A DNA stretch of 64,000 bases from Sacculina carcini (taxonomy: Eukaryota > Arthropoda > Thecostraca > Sacculinidae): assembly GCA_916048095.2 (NCBI GenBank), contig OU696578.1:6110007-6174006 (forward strand). Direction: 5' to 3'. This document shows, piece after piece, positions 51,601 through 64,000 of the stretch (positions within the stretch are counted from its first letter, which is position 1; the number at the start of each line of letters is the position of its first letter). Both the position numbers and the translations under genes were made by a program. Under the pieces are notes generated by a model. That model was given only the letters and a program-made list of their open reading frames with translations, did no database searches and had not been told where the DNA came from.

Positions 51601-54600
51601 TTAATATACCAGATCGCTTAATATACCAGGTCAATTAATATACCAGGTCACTTTTTAAACCAGGTAACTTAATATCCAGGTCGCTTAATATACCAGGTCG
51701 CTTAATATACCAGGTCGGTTAATATACCAGGTCAATTTATATACCGGGTCGCTTAATATACCAGATCGCTTAATATACCAGGTCAATTAATATACCAGGC
51801 CACTTTTTAAACCAGGTAACTTAATATACCAGGTCGCTCAACATACCGGGTCAATTAATATACCGAGTCAATTTATATACCAGGTCGCTTAATATACCAG
51901 GTCGCTTAATATATCAGTTCGCTTAATATACCGGGTCAATAAAATACCAGGCCACTTTTTAAACCAGGTAACTTAATATACCAGGTCGCTTAATATACCA
52001 GGTCAATTAATATACCGGGTCAATTTATATACCAGGTCGCTTAATATACCAGGTCGCTTAATATACTAGGTCGCTTAATATACCAGGTCGCTTAATATAC
52101 CGGTTCAGTTTAATATACTAGGCCACTTTATAAACCAGGTAACTTAATATACCAGGTCGCTTAATATACCAGGTCAATTAATATACCGGGTCAATTTATA
52201 TACCAGGTCGCTTAATATACCAGGTCGCTTAATATACCAGGCCACTTTTTAAACCAGGTAACTTAATATACCAGGTCGCTTAATATACCGGGTCAATTGA
52301 TATACCAGGTCAATTTATATACCGGGTCGCTTAATATACCAGGTCGCTCAATATACCGGGTCAATTAATATACCGGGTCAATCAATATAACAGGTCAATT
52401 TATATACCAGGTCGCTTAATATACCAGGTCAATTAATATACCAGGCCACTTTTTAAACCAGGTAACTTAATATACCAGGTCAATTAATATAACAGGTCAA
52501 TAAATATACCTGGTCAATTTATATACCAGGTCAATTTATATACCGGGTCGCTTAATATACCAGATCGCTTAATATACCAGGTCAATTAATATACCAGGCC
52601 ACTTTTTAAACCAGGTAACTTAATATACCAGGTCGCTTAATATACCAGGTCGCTTAATATACCAGGTCGGTTAATATACCAGGTCAATTTATATACCGGG
52701 TCGCTTAATATACCAGATCGCTTAATATACCGGTTCAATTTAATATACTAGGCCACTTTATAAACCAGGTAACTTAATATACCAGGTCGCTTAATATACC
52801 AGGTCAATTAATATACCGGGTCAATTTATATACCAGGTCGCTTAATATACCAGGTCGCTTAATATACCGGGTCAATCAATATACCGGGTCAATTAATATA
52901 CCGAGTCAATTAATATACCGCGTCAATTAATATACCAGGTCGCTTAATATACTAGGTCAATTAATATACCAGGCCACTTTTTAAACCAGGTAGCTTAATA
53001 TACCAGGTCAATTAATATAACAGGTCAATTAATATACCGGGTCAATTAATATACCGAGTCAATTAATATACCAGGTCAATTTATATACCGGGTCGCTTAA
53101 TATACCAGGTCGCTTAATATACCGGTTCAATTAATATACTAGGCCACTTTTTAAACCAGGTAACTTAATATACCAGGTCGCTTAATATACCAGGTCAATT
53201 AATATACCGGGTCGCTTAATATACCATATCGCTTAATATACCAGGTCAATTAATATACCAGGTCAATTAATATACCAGGCCACTTTTTAAACCAGGTAAC
53301 TTAATATACCAGGTCGCTCAATATACCGGGTCAATTAATATACCGAGTCAATTTATATACCAGGTCGCTTAATATACCAGGTCGCTTAATATATCAGTTC
53401 GCTTAATATACCGGGTCAATTAATATACCAGGCCACTTTTTAAACCAGGTAACTTAATATACCAGGTCGCTTAATATACCAGGTCAATTAATATACCGGG
53501 TCAATTTATATACCAGGTCGCTTAATATACCAGGTCGCTTAATATACCAGGTCGCTTAATATACCGGTTCAATTTAATATACTAGGCCACTTTATAAACC
53601 AGGTAACTTAATATACCAGGTCGCTTAATATACCAGGTCAATTAATATACCGGGTCAATTTATATACCAGGTCGCTTAATATACCAGGTCGCTTAATATA
53701 CCGGGTCAATCAATATACCGGGTCAATTAATATACCGAGTCAATTAATATACCGCGTCAATTAATATACCAGGTCGCTTAATATACTAGGTCAATTAATA
53801 TACCAGGCCACTTTTTAAACCAGGTAGCTTAATATACCAGGTCAATTAATATAACAGGTCAATTAATATACCGGGTCAATTTATATACCAGGTCAATTTA
53901 TATACCGGGTCGCTTAATATACCAGGTCGCTTAATATACCGGTTCAATTAATATACTAGGCCACTTTTTAAACCAGGTAACTTAATATACCAGGTCGCTT
54001 AATATACCGGCTCAATTAATATACCAGGCCACTTTTTAAACCAGGTAACTTAATATACCAGGTCGCTCAATATACCGGGTCAATTAATATACCGAGTCAA
54101 TTAATATACCAGGTCAATTTATATACCGGGTCGCTTAATATACCAGGTCGCTTAATATACCGGTTCAATTAATATACTAGGCCACTTTTTAAACCAGGTA
54201 ACTTAATATACCAGGTCGCTTAATATACCAGGTCAATTAATATACCGGGTCAATTTATATACCAGGTCGCTTAATATACCAGGTCGCTTAATATATCAGT
54301 TCGCTTAATATACCGGGTCAATTAATATACCAGGCCACTTTTTAAACCAGGTAACTTAATATACCAGGTCGCTTAATATACCAGGTCGGTTAATATACCA
54401 GGTCAATTTATATACCGGGTCGCTTAATATACCAGATCGCTTAATATACCAGGTCAATTAATATACCAGGTCACTTTTTAAACCAGGTAACTTAATATAC
54501 CAGGTCGCTTAATATACCAGGTCGGTTAATATACCAGGTCAATTTATATACCGGGTCGCTTAATATACCAGATCGCTTGATATACCAGGTCAATTAATAT

Positions 54601-55390
54601 ACCAGGCCACTTTTTAAACCAGGTAACTTAATATACCAGGTTGCTTAATATACCAGGTCGCTTAATATACCGGGTCAATTGATATACCAGGTCAATTTAT
54701 ATACCGGGTCGCTTAATATACCAGGTCGCTCAATATACCGGGTCAATTAATATACCAGGTCAATTTATATACCAGGTAACTTAATATACCAGGTCGCTTA
54801 ATATACCAGGTCGCTTAATATACCGGGTCAATTAATATACCAGGCCACTTTTTAAACCAGGTAACTTAATATAACAGGTCAATTAATATAACAGGTCAAT
54901 AAATATACCGGGTCAATTTATATACCAGGTCAATTTATATACCGGGTCGCTTAATATACCAGGTCGCTTAATATACCGGTTCAATTAATATACTAGGCCA
55001 CTTTTTAAACCAGGTAACTTAATATACCAGGTCGCTTAATATACCGGTTCAATTAATATACCAGGCCACTTTTTAAACCAGGTAACTTAATATACCAGGT
55101 AGCTCAATATACCGGGTCAATTAATATACCGAGTCAATTAATATACCAGGTCGCTTAATATACCAGGTCGCCTAATATATCAGTTCGCTTGATATACCGG
55201 GTCAATTAATATACCAGGCCACTTTTTAAACCAGGTAACTTAATATACCAGGTCGCTTAATATACCAGGTCAATTAATATACCGGGTCAATTTATATACC
55301 AGGTCAATTTATATACCGGGTCGCTTAATATACCAGATCGCTTAATATACCAGGTCAATTAATATACCAGGTCACTTTTTAAACCAGGTA
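45607..55390 (+). repeat. Satellite array, 17-bp monomer, forward arm
   Basis: About 575 monomers of 17 bp. Main variants are GGTCGCTTAATATACCA, GGTCAATTAATATACCR, GGTCAATTTATATACCR, GGTAACTTAATATACCA and GGCCACTTTTTAAACCA. The last is almost always followed by the GGTAACTTAATATACCA type, so monomers are ordered, not random. Rare 18-bp monomers (containing CAATTTAATATAC) recur with fixed spacing. Larger blocks repeat: the marker AATAAATATACCTGG occurs at 45731, 49014 and 52499. No reading frame of note. Confidence 0.97.
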
Positions 55391-55412
55391 ACCTGGTAAC
55401 CAGGTAATTGAC
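55385..55412. repeat. Inversion junction of the satellite array
   Basis: The forward monomers (…TTTTTAAACCAGGTAA) meet reverse-complement monomers through CCTGGTAACCAGGTAATTGACC. From here to the window end all monomers read as the reverse complement (GGTATATTAAGCGACCT, GGTATATTAATTGACCY). Confidence 0.95.
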
Positions 55413-58400
55413 CTGGTATATAAATTGACCTGGTATATTAAGCGACCTGGTATATTAATTGACCCGGTATATTAATTGACCCGGTATATTAAGCGACCTG
55501 GTATATTAATTGACCTGGTATATTAATTGACTCGGTATATTAATTGACCCGGTATATTTATTGACCTGTTATATTAATTGACCTGTTATATTAAGTTACC
55601 TGGTTTAAAAAGTGGCCTGGTATATTAATTGACCCGCTATATTAAGCGACCTGGTATATTAATTGACCTGGTATATAAATTGACCCGGTATATTTATTGA
55701 CCTGTTATATTAATTGACCTGTTATATTAAGTTACCTGGTTTAAAAAGTGGCCTGGTATATTAATTGACCCGGTATATTAAGCGACCTGGTATATTAAGC
55801 GACCTGGTATATTAAGTTACCTGGTATATAAATTGACCTGGTATATTAATTGACCCGGTATATTGAGCGACCTGGTATATTAAGCGACCCGGTATATAAA
55901 TTATCCTGGTATATCAATTGACCCGGTATATTAAGCGACCTGGTATATTAAGTTACCTGGTTTAAAAAGTGGCCTGGTATATTAAGCGACCTGAAATATA
56001 AATTGACCTGTTATATTAAGTTACCTGGTTTAAAAAGTAGTCTGGTATATTAATTGACCCGGTATATTAAGCGACCTGGTATATTAATTGACCCGGTATA
56101 TTGAGCGACCTGGTATATTAATTGACTTGGTATATAAAGCGACCTGGTATATTAAGCGACCCGGTATATAAATTGACCTGGTATATTAAGTTACCTGGTT
56201 TAAAAAGTGGCCTGGTATATTAATTGACCTGGTATATTAAGCGATCTGGTATATTAAGCGACCCGGTATATAAATTGACCTGGTATATTAACCGACCTGG
56301 TATATTAAGCGACCTGGTATATTAAGCGACCTGGTATATTAAGTTACCTGGTTTAAAAAGTGGCCTGGTATATTAATTGACTTGTTATATTAAGCGACCT
56401 GGTATATTAAGCGAACTGGTATATTAAGTTACCTGGTTTAAAAAGTGGCCTGGTATATTAATTGACCCGGTATATTAAGCGACCTGGTATATTAAGTTAC
56501 CTGGTGTAAAAAGTGGCCTGGTATATTAAGCGACATGGTATATTAAGCGACCTGGTATATAAATTGACCTGGTATATTAAGCGATCTGGTATATTAAGCG
56601 ACCCGGTATATAAATTGACCTGGTATATTAACCGACCTGGTATATTAAGCGACCTGGTATATTAAGCGACCTGGTATATTAAGCGACCTGGTATATTAAG
56701 TTACCTGGTTTAAAAAGTGGACTGGTATATTAATTGACCTGGTATATTAATTGACCTGGTGTATTAAGCGACCCGGTATATAAATTGACCTGGTATATCA
56801 ATTGACCCGGTATATTAAGCGACCTGGTATATTAAGTTACCTGGTTTAAAAAGTGGCCTGGTATATTAATTGACCCGGTATATTAAGCGACCTGGTATAT
56901 TAAGTTACCTGGTTTAAAAAGTGGCCTAGTATATTAATTGAACCGGTATATTAAGCGACCTGGTATATTAAGCGACCCGGTATATAAATTGACCTGGTAT
57001 ATCAATTGACCCGGTATATTAAGCGACCTGGTATATTAAGTTACCTGGTTTAAAAAGTGGCCTGGTATATTAATTGAACCGGTATATTAAGCGACCTGGT
57101 ATATTAAGTTACCTGGTTTAAAAAGTGGCCTAGTATATTAATTGAACCGGTATATTAAGCGACCTGGTATATTAAGCGACCCGGTATATAAATTGACCTG
57201 GTATATCAATTGACCCGGTATATTAAGCGACCTGGTATATTAAGTTACCTGGTTTAAAAAGTGGCCTGGTATATTAAGCGACCTGGTATATAAATTGACC
57301 TGTTATATTGATTGACCCGGTATATTAATTGACCCGGTATATTAATTGACCCGGTATATTGAGCGACCTGGTATATTAAGCGACCCGGTATATAAATTGA
57401 CCTGGTATATCAATTGACCCGGTATATTAAGCGACCTGGTATATTAAGTTACCTGGTTTAAAAAGTGGCCTGGTATATTAATTGACCTGGTATATTAATT
57501 GACCCGGTATATTGAGCGACCTGGTATATTAAGCGACCCGGTATATAAATTGACCTGGTATATCAATTGACCCGGTATATTAAGCGACCTGGTATATTAA
57601 GTTACCTGGTATATTAAGCGACCCGGTATATAAATTGACCTGGTATATTAAGCGACCTGGTATATAAATTGACCTGGTATATTAATTGACCCGGTATATT
57701 AATTGACCCGGTATATTAAGCGACCTGGTATATTAAGCGACCTGGTATATTAAGTGACCTGGTATATTAAGCGACTTGGTATATTAATTGACCTGGTATA
57801 TAAATTGACCTGGTATATTAAGCGACCTGGTATATTAATTGACCCGGTATATTAATTGACCCGGTACATTAAGCGACCTGGTATATTAATTGACCTGGTA
57901 TATTAATTGACTCGGTATATTAATTGACCCGGTATATTTATTGACCTGTTATATTAATTGACCTGTTATATTAAGTTACCTGGTTTAAAAAGTGGCCTGG
58001 TATATTAATTGACCCGCTATATTAAGCGACCTGGTATATTAATTGACCTGGTATATAAATTGACCCGGTATATTTATTGACCTGTTATATTAATTGACCT
58101 GTTATATTAAGTTACCTGGTTTAAAAAGTGGCCTGGTATATTAATTGACCCGGTATATTAAGCGACCTGGTATATTAAGCGACCCGGTATATTAAGTTAC
58201 CTGGTATATAAATTGACCTGGTATATTAATTGACCCGGTATATTGAGCGACCTGGTATATTAAGCGACCCGGTATATAAATTAACCTGGTATATCAATTG
58301 ACCCGGTATATTAAGCGACCTGGTATATTAAGTTACCTGGTTTAAAAAGTGGCCTGGTATATTAAGCGACCTGAAATATAAATTGACCTGTTATATTAAG

Positions 58401-61400
58401 TTACCTGGTTTAAAAAGTAGTCTGGTATATTAATTGACCCGGTATATTAAGCGACCTGGTATATTAATTGACCCGGTATATTGAGCGACCTGGTATATTA
58501 ATTGACTTGGTATATAAAGCGACCTGGTATATTAAGCGACCCGGTATATAAATTGACCTGGTATATTAAGTTACCTGGTTTAAAAAGTGGCCTGGTATAT
58601 TAATTGACCTGGTATATTAAGCGATCTGGTATATTAAGCGACCCGGTATATAAATTGACCTGGTATATTAACCGACCTGGTATATTAAGCGACCTGGTAT
58701 ATTAAGCGACCTGGTATATTAAGTTACCTGGTTTAAAAAGTGGCCTGGTATATTAATTGACTTGTTATATTAAGCGACCTGGTATATTAAGCGAACTGGT
58801 ATATTAAGTTACCTGGTTTAAAAAGTGGCCTGGTATATTAATTGACCCGGTATATTAAGCGACCTGGTATATTAAGTTACCTAGTGTAAAAAGTGGCCTG
58901 GTATATTAAGCGACATGGTATATTAAGCGACCTGGTATATAAATTGACCTGGTATATTAAGCGATCTGGTATATTAAGCGACCCGGTATATAAATTGACC
59001 TGGTATATTAAGCGACCTGGTATATTAAGCGACCTGGTATATTAAGCGACCTGGTATATTAAGCGACCTGGTATATTAAGTTACCTGGTTTAAAAAGTGG
59101 CCTGGTATATTAATTGACCTGGTATATTAATTGACCCGGTATATTAAGCGACCTGGTATATTAATTGACCCGGTATATTAAGCGACCTGGTATATTAAGC
59201 GACCCGGTATATAAATTGACCTGGTATATTAATTGACCCGGTATATTGAGGACCTGGTATATTAATTGACCCGGTATATTGAGCGACCTGGTATATTAAT
59301 TGACTTGGTATATTAAGCGACCTGGTATATTAAGTTACCTGGTATATAAATTGACCTGGTATATTAAGCGACCCGGTATATTAATTGACCTGGTATATTA
59401 AGCGACCTGGTATATTAAGTTACCTGGTTTATAAAGTGGCCTAGTATATTAAATTGAACCGGTATATTAAGCGACCTGGTATATTAAGCGACCTGGTATA
59501 TAAATTGACCCGGTATATAAATTGACCTGGTATATTAATTGACTCGGTATATTAATTGACCCGGTATATTGAGCGACCTGGTATATTAAGTTACCTGGTT
59601 TATAAAGTGGCCTGGTATATTAATTTAACCGGTATATTAAGCGACCTGGTATATTAAGTTACCTGGTTTAAAAAGTGGCCTAGTATATTAATTGAACCGG
59701 TATATTAAGCGACCTGGTATATTAAGCGACCCGGTATATAAATTGACCTGGTATATAAATTGACCCGGTATATTAATTGACCTGTTATATTAATTGACCT
59801 GGTATATTAAGTTACCTGGTTTAAAAAGTGGCCTGGTATATTAATTGACCCGGTATATTAAGCGACCTGATATATTAAGCGACCTGGTATATTAAGCGAC
59901 CCGGTATATAAATTGACCTGGTATATCAATTGACCCGGTATATTAAGCGACCTGGTATATTAAGTTACCTGGTTTAAAAAGTGGCCTGGTATATTAAGCG
60001 ACCTGGTATATAAATTGACCTGTTATATTGATTGACCCGGTATATTAATTGACCCGGTATATTAATTGACCCGGTATATTGAGCGACCTGGTATATTAAG
60101 CGACCCGGTATATAAATTGACCTGGTATATCAATTGACCCGGTATATTAAGCGACCTGGTATATTAAGTTACCTGGTTTAAAAAGTGGCCTGGTATATTA
60201 AGCGACCTGGTATATTAAGCGATCTGGTATATTAAGCGACCCGGTATATAAATTGACCTGGTATATTAACCGACCTGGTATATTAAGCGACCTGGTATAT
60301 TAAGCGACCTGGATATTAAGTTACCTGGTTTAAAAAGTGGCCTGGTATATTAATTGACCTGGTATATTAAGCGATCTGGTATATTAAGCGATCCGGTATA
60401 TATATTGACCTGGTATATTAACCGACCTGGTATATTAAGCGACCTGGTATATTAAGCGACCTGGTATATTAAGTTACCTGGTTTAAAAAGTGACCTGGTA
60501 TATTAATTGACCTGGTATATTAAGCGACCTGGTATATAAATTGACCCGGTATATTAATTGACCTGGTATATTAAGCGACCTGGTATATTAAGTTACCTGG
60601 TTTAAAAAGTGGCCTAGTATATTAATTGAACCGGTATATTAAGCGATCTGATATATTAAGCGACCTGGTATATTAAGCGACCCGGTATATAAATTGACCT
60701 GGTATATCAATTCACCCGGTATATTAAGCGACCTGGTATATTAAGTTAACTGGTTTAAAAAGTGGCCTGGTATATTAATTGAACCGGTATATTAAGCGAC
60801 CTGGTATATTAAGTTACCTGGTTTAAAAAGTGGCCTAGTATATTAATTGAACCGGTATATTAAGCGACCTGGTATATTAAGCGACCCGGTATATAAATTG
60901 ACCTGGTATATAAATTGACCCGGTACATTTATTGACCTGTTATATTAATTGACCTGGTATATTAAGTTACCTGGTTTAAAAAGTGGCCTGGTATATTAAT
61001 TGACCCGGTATATTAAGCGACCTGATATATTAAGCGACCTGGTATATTAAGCGACCCGGTATATAAATTGACCTGGTATATCAATTGACCCGGTATATTA
61101 AGCGACCTGGTATATTAAGCGACCCGGTATATATATTGACCTGGTATATCAATTGACCCGGTATATTAAGCGACCTGGTATATTAAGTTACCTGGTTTAA
61201 AAAGTGGCCTGGTATATTAAGCGACCTGGTATATAAATTGACCTGTTATATTGATTGACCCGGTATATTAATTGACCCGGTATATTAATTGACCCGGTAT
61301 ATTGAGCGACCTGGTATATTAAGCGACCCGGTATATAAATTGACCTGGTATATCAATTGACCCGGTATATTAAGCGACCTGGTATATTAAGTTACCTGGT

Positions 61401-64000
61401 TTAAAAAGTGGCCTGGTATATAAATTGACCTGGTATATTAATTGACCCGGTATATTGAGCGACCTGGTATATTAAGCGACCCGGTATATAAATTGACCTG
61501 GTATATCAATTGACCCGGTATATTAAGCGACCTGGTATATTAAGTTACCTGGTTTAAAAAGTGACCTGGTATATTAATTAACCTGGTATATTAAGCGACC
61601 TGGTATATAAATTGACCTGGTATATAAATTGACCTGGTATATTAAGCGACCCGGTATATTAATTGACCTGGTATATTAAGCGACCTGGTATATTAAGTTA
61701 CCTGGTTTATAAAGTGGCCTAGTATATTAAATTGAACCGGTATATTAAGCGACCTGGTATATTAAGCGACCTGGTATATTAAGCGACCTGGTATATTAAG
61801 CGACCTGGTATATTAATTGACTCGGTATATTAATTGACCCGGTATATTTATTGACCTGTTATATTAATTGACCTGTTATATTAAGTTACCTGGTTTAAAA
61901 AGTGGCCTGGTATATTAATTGACCCGGTATATTAAGCGACCTGGTATATTAATTGACCTGGTATATAAATTGACCCGGTATATTTATTGACCTGTTATAT
62001 TAATTGACCTGTTATATTAAGTTACCTGGTTTAAAAAGTGGCCTGGTATATTAATTGACCCGGTATATTAAGCGACCTGGTATATTAAGCGACCTGGTAT
62101 ATTAAGTTACCTGGTATATAAATTGACCTGGTATATTAATTGACCCGGTATATTGAGCGACCTGGTATATTAAGCGACCCGGTATATAAATTAACCTGGT
62201 ATATCAATTGACCCGGTATATTAAGCGACCTGGTATATTAAGTTACCTGGTTTAAAAAGTGGCCTGGTATATTAAGCGACCTGAAATATAAATTGACCTG
62301 TTATATTAAGTTACCTGGTTTAAAAAGTAGTCTGGTATATTAATTGACCCGGTATATTAAGCGACCTGGTATATTAATTGACCCGGTATATTGAGCGACC
62401 TGGTATATTAATTGACTTGGTATATAAAGCGACCTGGTATATTAAGCGAACCGGTATATAAATTGACCTGGTATATTAAGTTACCTGGTTTAAAAAGTGG
62501 CCTGGTATATTAATTGACCTGGTATATTAAGCGATCTGGTATATTAAGCGACCCGGTATATAAATTGACCTGGTATATTAACCGACCTGGTATATTAAGC
62601 GACCTGGTATATTAAGCGACCTGGTATATTAAGTTACCTGGTTTAAAAAGTGGCCTGGTATATTAATTGACCCGGTATATTAAGCGACCTGGTATATAAA
62701 TTGACCTGGTATATTAAGCGATCTGGTATATTAAGCGACCCGGTATATAAATTGACCTGGTATATTAACCGACCTGGTATATTAACCGACCTGGTATATT
62801 AAGCGACCTGGTATATTAAGCGACCTGGTATATTAAGCGACCTGGTATATTAAGCGACCTGGTATATTAAGTTACCTGGTTTAAAAAGTGGCCTGGTATA
62901 TTAATTGACCTGGTATATTAATTGACCTGGTGTATTAAGCGACCTGGTATATTAATTGACCCGGTATATTAAGCGACCTGGTATATTAAGCGACCCGGTA
63001 TATAAATTGACCTGGTATATTAATTGACCCGGTATATTGAGCGACCTGGTATATTAATTGACTTGGTATATTAGGCGACCTGGTATATTAAGTTACCTGG
63101 TATATAAATTGACCTGGTATATTAAGCGACCCGGTATATTAATTGACCTGGTATATTAAGCGACCTGGTATATTAAGTTACCTGGTTTATAAAGTGGCCT
63201 AGTATATTAAATTGAACCGGTATATTAAGCGACCTGGTATATTAAGCGACCTGGTATATAAATTGACCCGGTATATTAATTGACCTGGTATATTAAGCGA
63301 CCTGGTATATTAAGCGACCCGGTATATAAATTGACCTGGTATATTAACCGACCTGGTATATTAAGCGACCTGGTATATAAATTGACTCGGTATATTAATT
63401 GACCCGGTATATTGAGCGACCTGGTATATTAAGTTACCTGGTTTAAAAAGTGGCCTGGTATATTAATTGACCTGGTATATTAAGCGATCTGGTATATTAA
63501 GCGACCCGGTATATAAATTGACCTGGTATATTAACCGACCTGGTATATTAAGCGACCTGGTATATTAAGCGACCTGGTATATTAAGCGACCTGGATATTA
63601 AGTTACCTGGTTTAAAAAGTGGCCTGGTATATTAATTGACCTGGTATATTAAGCGATCTGGTATATTAAGCGACCCGGTATATAAATTGACCTGGTATAT
63701 TAACCGACCTGGTATATTAAGCGACCTGGTATATTAAGCGACCTGGTATATTAAGTTACCTGGTTTAAAAAGTGACCTGGTATATTAATTAACCTGGTAT
63801 ATTAAGCGACCTGGTATATAAATTGACCCGGTATATTAATTGACCTGGTATATTAAGCGACCTGGTATATTAAGTTACCTGGTTTAAAAAGTGGCCTAGT
63901 ATATTAATTGAACCGGTATATTAAGCGACCTGGTATATTAAGCGACCCGGTATATAAATTGACCTGGTATATTAATTGACTCGGTATATTAATTGACCCG
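55413..64000 (-). repeat. Satellite array, 17-bp monomer, reverse arm (runs off the window)
   Basis: About 505 monomers in reverse-complement orientation. Higher-order blocks recur at exact multiples of 17: CCCGCTATATT at 55633 and 58013 (2380 = 140 x 17), and CTGAAATATA at 55991, 58371 and 62281 (2380 and 3910 = 230 x 17). The monomer order next to the junction does not mirror that of the forward arm. Confidence 0.97.

Noticed and set aside
55385-55412. Inversion as a simple read-foldback assembly artefact
   Set aside because: A foldback read would give mirror-image monomer order on the two sides. The order of variants differs immediately beyond the junction. A misjoin between separate arrays is still possible.
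45607-64000. Array resembles a CRISPR because short repeats recur at constant spacing
   Set aside because: There are no unique spacers, the monomers are head to tail and only 17 bp, and the genome is eukaryotic. It is a satellite.
45607-64000. Possible telomere
   Set aside because: The 17-bp monomer is AT-rich, not a G-rich telomeric unit, and the array inverts in the middle.

Overview
This window is eukaryotic: a transposon-dense region of an animal genome, probably an arthropod. Pointers are BEL/Pao and Ty3/Gypsy LTR elements, CR1/L2-like and RNase H-bearing LINEs, hAT and P-like DNA transposons, Maverick/Polinton capsid and protease genes, and TTAGG-rich interstitial repeats. No bacterial operons, rRNA or CRISPR were seen. 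One stretch looks like an ordinary host gene: the long last exon (21893-23728) of a phospholipase C epsilon-type gene, covering the end of the PLC-Y domain, a C2 domain and two Ras-association-like domains.

Layout. 1-1850: a decayed CR1/L2-like LINE ending in microsatellites. 1870-4375: a large inverted repeat enclosing a P/THAP-like transposase remnant. 5160-7449: hAT-like ends and a ~1.9 kb imperfect palindrome. 7361-13090: a BEL/Pao element with both LTRs, PBS and PPT, but broken pol. 13589-14250: a hAT transposase relic. 14377-16954: an internally deleted minus-strand gypsy-like element. 16975-20657: a plus-strand gypsy-like element with a nested, truncated LINE bounded by a perfect 14-bp target duplication. 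21110-21500: a relic of a repetitive protein family. 21893-23728: the phospholipase exon. 25400-31118: an RNase H-bearing LINE split at 29849-30969 by a small LTR element whose gag segment is inverted. 31119-31787: N-terminal part of a Maverick/Polinton major capsid gene. 31787-33775: a minisatellite and a gypsy pol missing its RT core. 35165-39942: a block of Maverick/Polinton genes (capsid part, adenain-like protease and unknowns), one split by a non-autonomous hAT element. 39945-43592: a minus-strand gypsy element. 43600-44370: TTAGG-like repeats, a tRNA-like core and another capsid fragment. 44370-45080: the start of another gypsy element, running into a 200-bp assembly gap.

From 45281 to the end the window is satellite DNA: first a short 68-bp tandem repeat, then at least 18.4 kb of 17-bp monomers. 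That array changes orientation near 55390-55410. Each arm has its own higher-order structure, with reverse-arm markers spaced at exact multiples of 17 bp. The common monomer is itself a near-palindrome (GGT, two bases, ATTAAT, two bases, ACC).

Nearly every mobile-element gene carries stops, frameshifts or lost catalytic residues, so these are relics. Their nesting gives a relative order of insertion. The most unusual structures are the inverted 17-bp satellite, the split capsid gene fragments, the LTR element with inverted gag, and the tandem array between divergently oriented Maverick genes.
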